This document shows, one piece after another, positions 11,972 to 26,600 of a stretch of 64,000 nt of DNA. The DNA is taken from NCBI RefSeq assembly GCF_037975245.1, contig NC_092579.1:18748678-18812677 (forward strand). Reading direction: 5' to 3'. The position numbers and the translations under genes were made by a program. The notes beneath the pieces were generated by a model, which did no database searches, was not told where the DNA came from, and saw only the letters and a program-made list of their open reading frames with translations. Positions within the stretch are counted from its first letter, which is position 1. Each line of letters begins with the position of its first letter. The DNA is from Apostichopus japonicus. Lineage: Eukaryota; Echinodermata; Holothuroidea; Aspidochirotida; Stichopodidae.

Positions 11972-14190
11972 GTAAGAAAGAAATTGCAAGGCATGAGTAA
12001 AAAATCACTTGTTTGTTAAGGTTTAATAGGTTATGGAGAAACATCTTAAAGATAAAGTCTTGGTCATGATGTTTTTTTCAGATTTTATCTTACAAGTGAA
12101 AGTTCATATCAGCATTAAGGAAAACTGAATGGATATTACAACTTTTTCCACAATATGTAGGGAATAGAGTGGTATAAACTGAACTGTGTAGACTTGGCGA
12201 CAAAAACATTTGCTGGCACTAAACACATTTCTAATGTAAAAGATAAGTTTAAAAACACTTTCTGCTAGAACGAGATTTGATTGAGGAAACCTTGGATGTT
12301 GTCGTAACCTCATTATTCAATTGCAACTATTTATGTGGTTTGACACATTTCATAAGATTTTTTTAATTTAACCTTTGTGTTTGTTTATACTAATATAACC
12401 TTAATACCAATACCTTCCCTGTAGTTCAGTACTTGTCTTACAGTACTGATACTTAGCTATGCATGTGACTATGAAGAAGACAAATATGTGCTGTGAAAGC
12501 CGAGCACAAGACTCCTTTGATGCTTGTAAAACCATAAAAAAAAAAAGGCATGAAGAAAACTGCTCAAAGCTTCAAGTTTCCTTCGTTATTTCAAATTTAT
12601 GGAAATTATTAAAAATAAGAAAACTTTTGAACTGTTCTAGACCTTCCAGGATTTGAACCCTAAACCAAGACCCAGAGAATTATCAAATTTATAATTTGAA
12701 GCAGTGTTAATATCACCTTTCATGGGATTATCAGTGAGGTACATAACTGTGAGAATCTGTAAGATAAAATATATACTTAAAGTTTACAGCAAAATAGTTC
12801 AATCTACTTGCTTCTGAACTAAACAGTGAGGGTGGTGTCTTAATTTAACAAATTGTAATGGAAGTTGTCAATACTTGGTAAACTATTTACAAGCTAATAG
12901 TGGCCAAACATGATGTGGTAGGAATTAGAAAATATGCAATGAAATATAAGCAAGAAATTTTTGGCACAGAAATAAATGAATTTATAACAACCTTCAAGAA
13001 CATCAGCTTAACCACCAATATGTACTAGAAATGAAATAATGGTCACTTATGCTCTTTGCTTCATTCCTCAAACTACTATTCTGTAGCACAAAATTTTTAG
13101 AACCATTTGTCGTGAATAATCTTTCTCTTCTCAAAACAATAAATAAAAGGTGTTACTGTAAGTTAAATGAAAACAAATGAATGTATGATCTTATATTTCT
13201 CAAGTTTATTTTCCTTTAATAATGTTGAAATCAAATATTACAAAACGATATCATGCAGTGTATGAAATATTACAAACCTTGGTCCCTGGCCCCAAATGTT
13301 CCTATTTTCACCCATCAATCCTCGTCTACCCCCTCCCCACCCCACTCACAATCACTATTTACCCATCTAGTAACCTTTGTTATTTACATAAACAGATTAA
13401 GAGGGAAATATTCTAAATCTGTTGCATGATATGGATAAAATTGAAAGCAAATAGTTAATAGCCATCTCTGTAATTTCTTCCTCAAAAGAAAGAACTATTT
13501 CACACATTTTTGTAGAAAAATAATTATTAAAAGTTTACTTTTGAAAATAATAACAACAACTATTGCAAAATAATATATATCTGTGAAGTTAAGATTTCCC
13601 TCTACCAGTGAAAAACAGAACACTATTTAAAACAAAAATAGGACAAAATGTGCAACAAAAAAACAAAAAATCTTGCTTTTGTTTGAGATCTTGAACATAA
13701 CATACATCGCATGCATCTTGCTCATGTCCAGATGTTTAAAGGAGCATTTTGAGGAAAATTTAACAAATTTTCTGCCCTGTCAAGATACTAAAATCCCATG
13801 CCAATGAAGGTCATCAATTTCACTAGACAACTTCAACCTAAAATAATGTATTCCAAGTGGAACAATTTCAAACATTATCAATGTGATTTCTGTGCCTGAA
13901 ATATGAAAAATGTCTTGAGTGTTAACTATGGAAGATCATTGGATTTGTTCACCACTTTAACCACTGTGGGCTTGATTAAATTAACAATTAAATGCATAAA
14001 GCTTCTGTAATTGCTTCAAGAAAGTTGTTGTTTTTGGTTGAAAGCAATTTATTCCTTTTCTCCCATGTTGTAAGTCCTATTCATATAGGGTAAAATGAAT
14101 TGGTTTGTTTACGAGGTAAACACCCCCCCCCCACCCCAATACAGAAATCATTGATACAAATATGTAGCTAACCTGTTGCATTATTGTTCA
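11972..14190. other. Non-coding stretch
   Basis: AT-rich DNA with no supported exon. Small open frames at 12459 and 13222 (+) lack motifs. A possible terminal exon of the SET gene may start near 12423 but cannot be confirmed. Confidence 0.35.
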
Positions 14191-14306
14191 AAATTATACA
14201 TGGCTTTAGAACTCATTTGTATACATTTCCTCCAGTTCTGCTTGTGTTAATTCTAGTTAAGAATGAAACGTCATATCTTCTTATGGCATATATACATTTT
14301 TGTTAC
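14191..14306. repeat. 116-bp direct duplicate, copy 1
   Basis: Repeated at 14765-14880 with only a few substitutions, in the same orientation, 574 bp away. Confidence 0.85.
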
Positions 14307-14764
14307 ATGCGCAGTTTTATCAAGTTTTTTGAAACACACTTAGAAGGAAGTGAAAATACAAGGAACTCTTTTTTCTGATACAACAAATTTGTTACCATCG
14401 AAGAACAGAAAGTAAAACACAAAGTGTGTATTGCAGTCTAAGAAGTAAAATACTAAACTTTGTCACACAAAAGAGAAAAAAACTTTATGAAATGTTGGTC
14501 CGTCAAATGTAATACAAACTATTCCTGTGTAAATAAAAAAATATCTACAATGGCAGAAAAGGAGACAAAAGTCCTCCAAGCAATTCTGGGATACATATAA
14601 ATATTGCAAAATTATGAGGAGATATCAGATATGGAAAAGTTATCCTGTGTGACATATTGACTTTTAATTTTGGGGATTAACCTTGAATAAATAGAAAGGA
14701 AATGCATTTCTTTTTCAAATGTTGAAAAAAATAGCCATCGCAATGAGCACTCAATCCATAACTT

Positions 14765-14880
14765 AAATTATACATTGCTTTAGAACTCATTTGTATACAT
14801 TTCCTCCAGTTCTGCTTGTGTTAATTCTAGTTAAGAATGAAACTTCATATCTTCTTATGGCATATATACATTTTTGTTAC
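14765..14880. repeat. 116-bp direct duplicate, copy 2
   Basis: Near-identical to 14191-14306. It lies immediately before the 64-bp tandem array. Confidence 0.85.
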
Positions 14881-14927
14881 TTATTTAGATTTAATACAAA
14901 CCAATGACCTACTGTAGTTTTACGATC

Positions 14928-15545
14928 GCATTGTAATGAGTGACCATTTAGCAGTACATGTAATTATCCAGCAATGAGCTATTTCATAGACCCATTGAAA
15001 GTAGTGACCATTTAGCAGAACGTGTAATTATCCAGCAATGAGCTACTTTGTAGACCCATTGAAATTGGTGACAATTTAGCAGTACGCGTAATTATCCAGA
15101 AATGAGCTATTTCATAGACCCATTGTAATTAATGACCATTTAGCAGTACGCGTAATTATCCAGCAATGAGCTATTTCGTAGACTCATTGAAATTAGTGAC
15201 CATTTAGCAGTATGTGTAATTATCCAGCAATGAGCTATTTAATAGACCCCATTGTAATTAATGACCATTTAGCAGTACGCGTAATTATCCAGCAATGAGC
15301 TATTTCGTAGACTCATTGAAATTAGTGACCATTTAGCAGTATGTGTAATTATCCAGCAATGAGCTATTTAATAGACCCCATTGTAATTAATGACCATATA
15401 GCAGTACGCGTAATTATCCAGCAATGAGCTATTTCGTAGACTCATTGAAATTAGTGACCATTTAGCAGTATGTGTAATTATCCAGCAATGAGCTTTTTAA
15501 TAGACCCCATTGTAATGAGTAACCATTTAGCAGTATGTGTTTTCT
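14928..15545. repeat. Tandem array of a ~64-bp unit, about ten copies
   Basis: Each unit contains GACCATTTAGCAGTA, then TAATTATCCAGCAATGAGC, then TAGAC(C/T)CATTG. Alternate units carry GTAATTAATG or GAAATTAGTG, so a 129-bp two-unit higher-order repeat is visible in the second half. There are no spacers of independent sequence and no nearby cas genes, so this is a minisatellite. Confidence 0.9.
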
Positions 15546-16672
15546 ATTGTCTATTATCTATTGTTGTTACATTGCAAGACAATATTACAACTGTATTATT
15601 CATTATGAGAATTGAATTCATGTTATTGATCCACTAACCAAGCTCTGCCTGTATGAATTTCAATATGTTGAACAATCAATACCTTGTTTTGTGCACATTG
15701 GGACAATCATTATTAACTTTTGCATATGAACCTCATTTTCATCTTTCTTTCTTCAATTTTTTTCAATAGTTTCAAATCGATAATCCAGCTTTTTGCCTGC
15801 AAACGGTCCAATAGTGTTATACAAACTTTTCTTGCAAAGCAAATACTGCAAAAGGAAATACCAAAGAAGTAGCTTGTGTCTCCAACATGGCTAAAAACTC
15901 ATTGGATATATTTCCCTTGATGTTATTGATCAAACTTTTTTGTTGCCATTTAATTTATAAGAAGTATTTGAAATTTTCTGATACAGAAAAAAAAAGAGTT
16001 GGAACACAAAGATATATGTTGTTTCACTGATCAAATTTACTTTGCCATCAACTATATCAGAGTAACTGTGGTAAATATACTAATGGCCGTCACAATGTGA
16101 CAACGAACAACATCTCACCTTTAAATAAAAGACCTGGTGTCATCCCAGGACAAAATAGTTAACGAGACTTACTATTAATGTATATCAGTTGGAATTTAGG
16201 TACACTTAATCAAAAACTGTTTCAGACTGTATAAATGACAATTAACTCTACAGGGTGACAAATATATTGTAAATACATCATTTCTTAACAAGACTGCAAG
16301 CCCACGATGATTGGATGAGTACTGTCATGAACAAACTAAACATAGGTAGATGCCATGCTATGTATATTCCATTTTGAAACGGTTATCGGTTCCAATCGTT
16401 CCAAGAATCCAGTGTTTGATGGGGGAACCATGCAACCATACAATCCATTCTCTTCTTCACCAGAAAACACCGGATAACGTGAAACATTCTCGATCACGTA
16501 ATTTGGGATTCACTCATGATGGCCATATTTCTGGGATGTTTCCTGAGCAAACATTGGCAATAGATTTGTAAAGATGGTGGCTTTTCACCTCTGTACCCTT
16601 GAGTTGTATCAGACTGAATCTCACACTATTGGATGTTGGAATAATTGAATTTTTTTAATAAGAGATTGCATT
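15546..16672. other. Non-coding, downstream of the kinase stop
   Basis: This region would hold the 3' UTR of the minus-strand kinase gene. No unambiguous polyadenylation signal and no other gene could be picked out. Confidence 0.35.
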
Positions 16673-16815
16673 CTATTTAAATATTTTATGTATCTTCTTC
16701 ATCGCTGTCTTGATTTCTGAAAAGTTTGGTCTGTCCTCTGGTTCTTTCCTCCAGCAGGCCTGGATCCATTCCCAGACGGCACCTGGACATTCGGGAGGCT
16801 GGTTCATCCGATAGC
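16673..16815 (-). CDS. Kinase C-terminal exon
   Basis: Acceptor TTTCAG|GC and phase 1; codes for GYRMNQPPECPGAVW, then CWRKEPEDRPNFSEI, ending in HKIFK and TAG. The CW-x6-RP motif is kinase subdomain XI, including the Arg that pairs with the APE Glu. The frame is intact. Direct joining to the 31092 exon would be in phase but would skip about 40 residues. Confidence 0.9.
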
Positions 16816-17429
16816 CTGAAATTGAGGAGAAGATAGGCTTATAACCATGACAACGACAAACAAGCACAGGCATCTAACAGTCGCTATGGTAGTGGTCAAT
16901 AACGAGACATTTTAGGCACATTTCCAAGAATGTCAGACTTTTCTACATCATTTGTATCATTAATATTATATGGAAATAGTAGTTAGTGTATCTAACGTAA
17001 ATTAAGGTGGCATTTTTCTTGAGGACGAAAAGAAGGAAGCAGTTACAGCTTTACAAAAATAAACCCCCCCTCCACTCCCCCAAAGAATAATTCATTAACT
17101 GTCTGGTACAGCTTTGGAAACCCTCTATTATACCTACTGAGGCTTTCTTGTGTAACTATACTAACCAACTGAGGACCACCTGTTGTAACTTTTGTTATCT
17201 ATTATATATCATCTTTCAATTGTAATTACGGATTTTGACTGGTTGTCCATCTGACAACCCGGCCTAATAGTTGATATGTCGAGAAAATTATAAAAATATC
17301 AAAATAAGAATCACTAATATATCACTTTAGGAGAGATTGATTAGACCATTAAAACTGATTGGTTGGAATTAAACAGGACTATATGATGTTTTGATTTATA
17401 TATTTGATTATTGATTCCTAGAGCTACAG

Positions 17430-20110
17430 TATGATGTGTCAACTGTTTTTAACAAGTAATTCTTATTTTTCAAATTGGGGGCCTGGGGGGGGGGGTGATG
17501 TGGGGTGGGGAAATACAAGATGCCAATCAGGATGCTCATTATGGATTCCAAGGGCTCAGGTAAACTCTTCAATGAAGTGGCAGGGTTTGGGATTGAAAGT
17601 GTTTCACATAATAAAACGATTTTCAAAATGTTTCCTTGTCTTTTATTTCAAATTGTGAATGTTCTGATTTTGGCCAAAAATGAGAAATAAAATCTTAATG
17701 CTTTGGCCAGACAAAATCATTAAATTTTGAAAGAAAAAAAAAAATGTTCTCAAATGCCAGTCAGGATGCTCATTATGGATTCCAAGAGCTCGGGTACACT
17801 CTTCAATGAAGGTAAGTGTCGGTCTATGGAACACTAATAAAATGATTTTCAAATGTGTCTTTGTACTTTCTTTAAATTGAGAACGAATAATCTCATTATA
17901 GCTTAATAAGAAGGACACCTTCTATACAGTGTAGAAAAAACTTTAAAAAATGGCCCAAAAAAGAAGAGAATTGATAAGGCTATAAGCCATACAAATCCCA
18001 AAAATTTTGACCAAAAAAAAAAGTTCTCAAATGCCAGTCGGGATGCTCATTATGGATACCCAGAGCCCAGATATGCTTCTCTCTGAAGTTAAAAGTGATA
18101 GCCTATGGAATTTTTAGCCTATTAAAATGATTCTCAAAATGTTTCATTATAAATTCCCTCAAATTGAGAATGAATAATATCACTGTTGCTTTGGAAGGAC
18201 ACCCACTATCTAATGCATATGTGTAGGAAGAACTAAAATAAGGTCATGATTTTGGCCAAAAAAAAATAAACTCCTTAGGCTATATAGCCATACAAATTCA
18301 TTAAATTTGGACCAAAAAAAAAAGTTCTCAAATGCCAGTCAGGATGCTCATTATAGATGCCAAGGGCCCAGATATGCTTCTCTCTGAAGTTAAAAGTGGT
18401 AGCCTATGGAATTTTTAGCCTATTAAAATGATTCTCAAAATGTTTCATTATAAATTCCCTCAAATTGAGAATGAATAATATCACTGTTGCTTTATAAGAA
18501 GGACACCCTCTATCTAATGCATATGCATGGTAAGAACTATAAAGGTCATGATTTTGGCCAAAAAAAATAAACTCCTTAGGCTATATAGCCATACAAATTC
18601 ATTAAATTTGGACCAAAAAAAAAAAGTTCTCAAATGCCAGTCAGGATGCTCATTATAGATACCAAGGGCCCAGATATGCTTCTCTCTGAAGTTAACAGTG
18701 GTAGCCTATGGAATTTTTAGCCTATTAAAATGATTCTCAAAATGTTTCATTATAAATTCCCTCAAATTGAGAATGAATAATATCACTGTTGCTTTATAAG
18801 AAGGACACCCTCTATCTAATGCATATGCATGGTAAGAACTATAAAGGTCATGATTTTGGCCAAAAAAAAATACTCATAAGGCTATAGCCATACAAAATCA
18901 TTAAATTTTGGAAACAAAAAAAAGTTCTCAAATGCCAGTCGGGATGCTCATTATTGATTCCCAGAGCCCAGATATGCTTCTCTCTGAAGTTAAAAGTGGT
19001 AGTTTGTGGAATCTTTAGCCTATTAAAATGATTCTCAAAATGTTTCATAAATTCTCTCAAATTGAGAATGAATAATATCATTGTTGCTTAATAAGAAGGA
19101 CACCCTCCATCCAATGCATGTGTGGAAAGAACTAAAAGGGTCATGATTTTTACCCCCCCCCCCTCCCCAAAGTAAGGCTTTGGCCATACACACTCAATAA
19201 ATTCAGACAAAAAAAGTTCTCAATGCCAGTCAGGATGCTCATTATGGATACCCAGAGCCCAGATATGCTTCTCTCTGAAGTTAAAAGTGGTAGCATATGG
19301 AATTTTTAGCATATTAAATGATTCTCAAAATGTTTCATTATAAATTCTCTCAAATTGAGAATGTATAATATCATTGTTGCTTAATCAGAAGGACACCCTC
19401 CATCCATTGCATATGTGTGGAAAGAACTAAAAGGGTCATGATTTTCACCCCCCTCCCCTTTGTAAGGCTTTGGCCATACAAACTCAATAAATTCAGACAA
19501 AAAAAAGTTCTCAATGCCAGTCGGGATGCCAAGAGCCCAGATATGCTTCTCTCTGAAGTTATAAGTGGTAGTTTATGGAATTTTTAGCATATTAAAATGA
19601 TTCTCAAAATGTTTCATAATAAATTCTCTCAAATTGAGAATAATATCATTGTTGCTTAATAAGAACAACACCCTGTATCTAATGCACATGTGTGGAAAGA
19701 ATTAAATAGGTCATGATGTGGGCCATATGGCTGCAACTTTACAAATTTAGTGAATTTGGAGAACGAAAGTTCTCAATTGACAGTCAGGATGCTCCCTATG
19801 TTTTCATACAGAGCTCAGAAATATGCTTTACTATGCAGTTTCTATGTTTTTTAGAATTTCTTTCAAGGTGGGAATGGTTCTTCTCATTCCATCTATTTTT
19901 GTAAAATTAAATGAAATTAGATAATCAGAAATTTGCTTTTCTATCCAGATAAAAGTGGTAGTCTATGGAATTTTAAGCCTCATGATATCATAACAATTTT
20001 CAAAGTGTTTTAAAATAACCTTCTTTTAACCTGGGAATGAATAATACATTATTACATAATTCAAAAAGACACCCTCCATCCTATGCATATACTTAAAAGG
20101 TCATGATTAT
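17430..20110. repeat. Inverted satellite array, left arm (~300-bp units, forward)
   Basis: About nine units, recognised by GGATGCTCATTATGGAT preceded by CTCAAATGCCAGTC and poly-A. Other unit landmarks are TTCTCTCTGAAGTTA, ATGATTCTCAAAATG, AAATTGAGAATGAATAA and AAGGACACCCTC. Spacing between cores is about 290-302 bp for most units. Short open frames here recur in successive units and are not genes. Confidence 0.9.
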
Positions 20111-20240
20111 GGTAAAATATAGAGTTATTTTTAAAGGGTTAAAAATTCCCAATAAACCACTTTAAACTGATCCTAGACAAGCATATCTGGTAACTCATAA
20201 TGAGCATTCTATCTGACATTTGAAAGGGTTTTTTTTTTCG
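20111..20240. repeat. Orientation switch of the satellite array
   Basis: Upstream landmarks such as GGTCATGATTA read in the left-arm direction. By 20200 the core reads as its complement (AATGAGCATTCTATCTGACA). The switch therefore lies between about 20110 and 20160. Confidence 0.7.
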
Positions 20241-20665
20241 ACTGAAATTAGGGTTTCGACTGAAATTTATTATTGTTTAGCATTGGGTGTTTATTACACT
20301 GTTTTAGGCTTTTACAATAATTGTCTTACTGTACTATTGTTTCTCATACTTATTTATATTTATAAACATAGACTATGATTTAATCTTTTGTGCATTTTGT
20401 TAAGTTTTTAAAATTATTTTACTATTTACATACTTCTGAAGTTGTTTTGGACTGTATGCGTTCAGGTTGTATTTTTTTATTATCGTTTAGTACATGTTTT
20501 TTATATTGTTGGGCTTTTACATTTTATGCCTTATTGGTTCTATATATTTAATATTTAGGTTTTTGTTACTATTTGTTTTTAGGTTTTACATTTGCAAAGC
20601 GCTTTGAGCAGTGTTGCTGATTATGCGCTTAAAATATTACTTATTATTACTAATATTATTGAGTG
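20241..20665 (+). mobile_element. SINE/LINE 3'-tail remnant near the array centre
   Basis: Contains GCAAAGCGCTTTGAGCAG, then ATTATGCGCTTAAA and a TTATTATTAC tail. This is the common hairpin-like tail of many animal SINEs and their partner LINEs. No tRNA-like head is seen, so it is a 5'-truncated insertion just after the inversion point. Confidence 0.5.
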
Positions 20666-23600
20666 ATGATTTTTTTGTCTTAGCTTTTTAATTCTTTCCA
20701 AAACTATGGTTAGGATGGAAGTTGTCCTACTGCATTAAGTTCAAATAATATGCTACATTCTCAATTTGAAAGGAAGTGAAATGAAACATTCTGATAATTA
20801 TTTTAATATTTAGAGGTTTAAACAGTCCATAGACTTCAACTATTAGTTTCAGTATAAAGCATATTTCTGAGCTCTGGGAATTAATAATGAGCATCCTGAC
20901 TGGCATTTGAGTACCTTTGATGATTTTTGCATGGCTGAAACCTAATGATTTTTTTGTGGCAAATCATGTCTTCCTGTTTTTTCCACAAGCAACAATGATA
21001 TAATAAATTCCTAATTTGAAAGAAGTTATAACAAAACATTTTAAAGATCATTTTAATATTTAGCGGCTCTAAGTTCCATAGACTAACTATTTAACTTGGA
21101 ATCCATAATGAACATCCTGACTGGCATTTGAGAACTTTCTATTTTTTTTGGTCCACATTTAACAGTTTTGTAGGCTGAAACCTTATAATTTTGATTTATT
21201 TTTGGCCAAAAAAATGACCTTTTAAGTTGAGGGTATCCTTCTGAATTAAGCAACAATTATATCAATTCCTAATTTGAAAGAAGTTATAATAAAACATTTT
21301 AAAAAATCATTTTAATATTTAGAGGCTTTTGGTTCCATAGACTAACACTTTAACATCAGAACTTTCTATTTTTGTTTGTCCAACTTTAACAGTTTTGTTA
21401 CTCTGAAACCATAAAATTATTTTAATATTATAAGAGGCCTAGCTCTGAGAATCCATAATGAGCATCCTGACTGACATTTGAGAAATTGTTATTTGGTCCA
21501 AATTAAATAAGTTTGTAAAATTAAATTTAAATTAAATTTAAATTAACTAAGTTATGATTTTCTTTAGCTAAACCATGACCTTTATAAGTATTTCCACAAT
21601 GATGCATGGGATGGTGTGTGTCTTTCTGAATTAAGCAACAATCATATAATACAATCCAAATTTGAAAGAAATTATTATGACAAATTTTGAAAATCATTTT
21701 ATGCACATTTCTGAGCTTTGAGATGCCATTATGAGTATCCTTACTTCTGTCCAAATTGAATGATTTTTGATAATATTTGAAAACAATCATGACCTTTTAA
21801 GGCCTTTCCAAAATTACGCATAGGGTGGAGGGTGTCCTTCAGCAAAAATCAACAATGGCATTTGAAAACTTCTGCCAAATTGAAAGTTTTGTAGGGCCAT
21901 ATATAGCCTATGACTTTTTTTTTTAATTCTTTAGCAAAAATCATGACTGTTTTAATTCTTTCCAAAATTATGCATAGAATGTCTTTTATTCTCAATTATC
22001 AGGTCTGGATGCTCTTTATGGATTCCTAGAGCCCTGATTTGCATTTGTTTAGTGGTAGTCCCTAATTATCAAAATGATTTCATATAACACAAAATCATTC
22101 AATTTAGATTCTCAGCATCAAGAATTTTATGCTTTTCTCTGAAGCTAAAAGTGGCATGTTAAGAGGGTTAAAACTCCATTTTTTGCTGTGGCTAAAATTC
22201 TGACCTTTTTTTAATTCTTTCTAATATTATACCTAGATTGGAAGTTGTCATTCTGATTTAAGTTATTATTACTTCTGAATTATTACTTCTGACTTATTAC
22301 GTCTGAGTACTTATTACTTCTGAGTTATTATTACTTCTGAATTAAGTAATATAATCAGTTCCCACATTGATAAAAGTTATAGCCATTTTTTGTAAAATCA
22401 CTTTAATTTTTAGAGGGTAAAACTTCTAAAGACTACCACCTTAAACTCCTTTTTTTTTCTGTGGCTACAATCGTGACCTATTTTTAATTCTTTCTTATAT
22501 TATACCTAGACTGAAAGTTGTCATTCTGAATTAAGTTAGATGAATATGATCTGTTCCTACCTTGAAAGAGGTTATAGACATTTTTTGGAGAAAATCACTT
22601 TAATGTTTAGAAGGTTAACTTTCAGAGAAAAGAACATTTCTGGGCTCTGGGAATCTATTTTAGAACTTTCATATTTTGTCCAAACTATAATGATATTGTA
22701 CATGCTTATAAATACCTTATTTTGTTTGCCTTATGATGATTTTTAATTATTTGCCAAAATAATGACCTGTTTCTAAAATGATTTGATCCCAATTATTTAT
22801 TATGTAACGGGCAATAGCCTTGTGATTCAATTTGTGTTTTTGGCCACACTCATTTTATCTTTTCATTTTAACTCAATACATGTTTCTGCATTTGAAAACA
22901 TTCGTTTTAGTCCAAATTTAATGATTTTGTAAGGCTAAAACCTTATGACTTTTTTCATTTTTGGCCAAAGTCATGACCATTTAAGTTTTTTTCCACAATT
23001 ACACATAAAATGGAGGGTTTCCTTCTGTGTTAGGCAACAATGGATACAATCAATTCCAAATTTGAAAGAAGTTATAAGAAAATATGTTGAAAATCATTAT
23101 AAATATTTAGAGGCTTTAAGTTCCATAGACTAACACTTTTTACTTCAGAGAAAAGCATATTTCTGGTCTCTGGGAATCCATAATGAGCATCCTGACTGGC
23201 ATATGAGAACCTTTTTATACTTGTCCTAATTTAATGTTTTGTAATGCTAAAACTTAATGATTTTTGTTTGTACTTTTTACCAAAATCATGACCTTTTAAG
23301 TTGTTCCACAAATATATGCATATGATTTAGGGTGTCCTCCTAAATTCAGCAACAATAATATAATTCATTCCCAATGTAATAGAAGTTATGAAAAACATTT
23401 TGAAAATCATTTTAATAAGCATAAAAATCCATACATTACCACTTTTATCCTTCAGAGAAAAGTATGTTTCCAAGCTCGGAAAATCAGTAATGAGCATCCT
23501 GACTGGCATTTGAGAACATTTTGTTTGTTCAAGTAAATTGATTTAGTAAGACTATTCATATCGCCTTACGAATTTTTAAATTTTCCACCAAAACAAAATA

Positions 23601-26600
23601 TCATGACCATTTTCATTCTTTCCACAATGATGCGTAAGAGACAAAGGCTGTCCCTCCTAAAGTAAGCAACAATGATATAATACATTCCCAATGTGAAAGA
23701 AGTAATTATGAAACATTTTGAAAATCATTTTAATAAGCAAAAAAATCCATACACTACCACTTTTAACTTCAGAGAATAACATATTTTGGAGCTCTGGGAA
23801 TCCATAATGAGCATCCTTACTGGCATTTGAGAACTTTTTTTTTTGTCCAAAATTTAACAGTTTTGTAAGGCCTTGTAAGCCTTACAAGTTTTTTTTTTTG
23901 GCCGCCAAAATCATGACCTTTAAGTTTTCCACAATAATGCATAGGATGGCGGTGTCCTTCTGTATAAAGCAACAATGATATAATACATTCCCAGTAATTA
24001 TGAAACATTTTGAAAATCATTTAATAAGCGTAAAAATCCATACACTACCACTTTTAACTTCAGAGAAAAGTATGTTTCCAAGCTCTGGTTCCGTCATGGG
24101 CATCCTGAGTGGCATTGGAGAACTCGTTGAGTTTTTGGCCCCAATTTAGATATCATGAACAGTTTAATTCTTTCCACGGTGATGCATTAGATGGAAGGTG
24201 TCCTTCTGAAGGAAGCAATATGATATAAAACATTCCCAATGTGAAAGGAATTTTTAGAAACATTTTGAAAATCATTTTAATAAGCATAAAAATCCATACA
24301 CTACCACTTTTAACTTCAGAGAATAGCATATTTTTGAGCTCTTAGAATCCATAATGAGCATCCTGACTGGCATTTGAGAACTTTTTTTTTTGCCCAAAAT
24401 TTAACAGTTTTGTAAGGCCTTGTAAACCTTACAAGTTTTTTTTTTTTTTTGGCGGCCAAAATCATGACCTTTAAGTTTTTTCCACAATAATGCATAGGAT
24501 GGAGGGTGTCCTTCTGTATAAAGCAACAATGATATCATACATTCCCAATGTGAAAGAAGTTATAATGAAACATTTTGAAAATCATTTCAATAAGCATAAA
24601 AATCCATAGACTAAACACATTTTAACTTCAAAAAGAAGCATATTTCTGAGCTCTGGGAATCCATAATGAGCATCCTGACTGGCATTTGAGAACTTTCTTT
24701 TTTTGTCCAAAATTTAACAGTTTTGTAAGGCTAACACCTAACAAGTTTTTTTTGTGGCCAAAATCATGACCTTTTTAGTTCTTTCCACACATATGCATTA
24801 GATAGAGGGTGTCCTTCTGAATTAAGCAACAATAATATCATACATTCCCAATGTGAAAGAAGTTATAATGAAACATTTTAAAAATCATTTCAATAAGCAT
24901 AATAATCCATAGAATAACACATTTTAACTTCAGAGAGAAGCATATTTCTGAGCTCTGTGAATCTATAATGAGCATCCTGACTGGCATTTGAGAACTTTTT
25001 TTTGGTCCAAATTTAATGAATTTGTATGGCTGTAAACCTTATGAGTTTTTTTTTTTTGTTGGCCAAAATCATGACCTTTTAAGTTCTTTCTACACATATG
25101 CATTAGATAGAGGGTGTCCTTTTGAATTAAGCAACAGTGATATCATACATTCCCAATGTGAAAGAAGTTATGATAAAACATTTTGAAAATCATTTTAATA
25201 AGCATAAAAATCCATAGACTAACACATTTTAACTTCAGAGAGAAGCATATTTCTGAGCTCTGGGAATCTATAGTGAGCATCCTGACTGGCATTTGAGAAC
25301 TTTCTATTTTTGTTTGTCCAAATTTAACAAGTTTGTAGTGCTAAAACCTTACAATTTTTTTGCCAAAAATCATGACCTTTTTAAGTTTACCTACAATTAT
25401 ACATTAGATAGAAGGTGTCCTTCTGAATTAAGCAACAATGATATCACCAATTCCTAATTTGAAAGAAGTTATAATAAACATTTTGAAAATCATTTCAATA
25501 AGCATAAAAATACATAGACTAACACATTTTAACTTCAGAGAGAAGGATATTTCTGAGCTATGGGAATCTATAATGAGCATTCTGACTGGCATTTGAGAAC
25601 CTTTTTTTGTCCAAATTTTAACAATTTTGTAGGGCTAAAGCCTTATACTTTTGTTTAATTTTTTGCCAAAAATCATGACCTTTTTAAGTTTTACCACAAT
25701 TATACATAAAATAGAGGGTGTCCTTCTAAATTAAGCAACAATGATATAATCAATTCCTAATTTAAAAGAAGTTATAACAAAACATTTTAAAAATCATTCT
25801 TTAAGTTCCAAAGACTAACACATTTCAGAAGAAAAGCATATTTCTGAGCTCTAGGAATCCATAATGAGCATCCTGACTGGCATTTGAGAACTTTCTATAT
25901 CTGTTTGTTCAAATTAAACAATTTTGTAAGGCTAAAACCTTATAATTTTGTTTTAATTTTTGCCAAAACTATTGACCTTTTAGGTTTTTCCACAATTATG
26001 CATCATATAGAGGGTGTCCTTCTGAATTAAGCAACAATGATATAATCAATTCCTAATTTGAATGAAGTTATTACAAAACATTTCAATATCATTTTAATAT
26101 TTAGAGGCTCTAAGTTCCATAGACTAACATTTTAATTTTAGAGAAAAGCATATTTCTGAGCTCTGGGAATCTATAATGAGCATTCTGACTGGCATTTGAG
26201 AACCTTTTTTTGTCCAAATTTTAACAATTTTGTAGGGCTAAAGCCTTATACTTTTGTTTAATTTTTTGCCAAAAATCATGACCTTTTTAAGTTTTACCAC
26301 AATTATACATAAAATAGAGGGTGTCCTTCTAAATTAAGCAACAATGATATAATCAATTCCTAATTTAAAAGAAGTTATAACAAAACATTTTAAAAATCAT
26401 TCTTTAAGTTCCAAAGACTAACACATTTCAGAAGAAAAGCATATTTCTGAGCTCTAGGAATCCATAATGAGCATCCTGACTGGCATTTGAGAACTTTCTA
26501 TATCTGTTTGTTCAAATTAAACAATTTTGTAAGGCTAAAACCTTATAATTTTGTTTTAATTTTTGCCAAAACTATTGACCTTTTAGGTTTTTCCACAATT

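Noticed and set aside
14928-15545. CRISPR-like array
   Set aside because: The units are contiguous minisatellite copies without unique spacers, in an animal genome.
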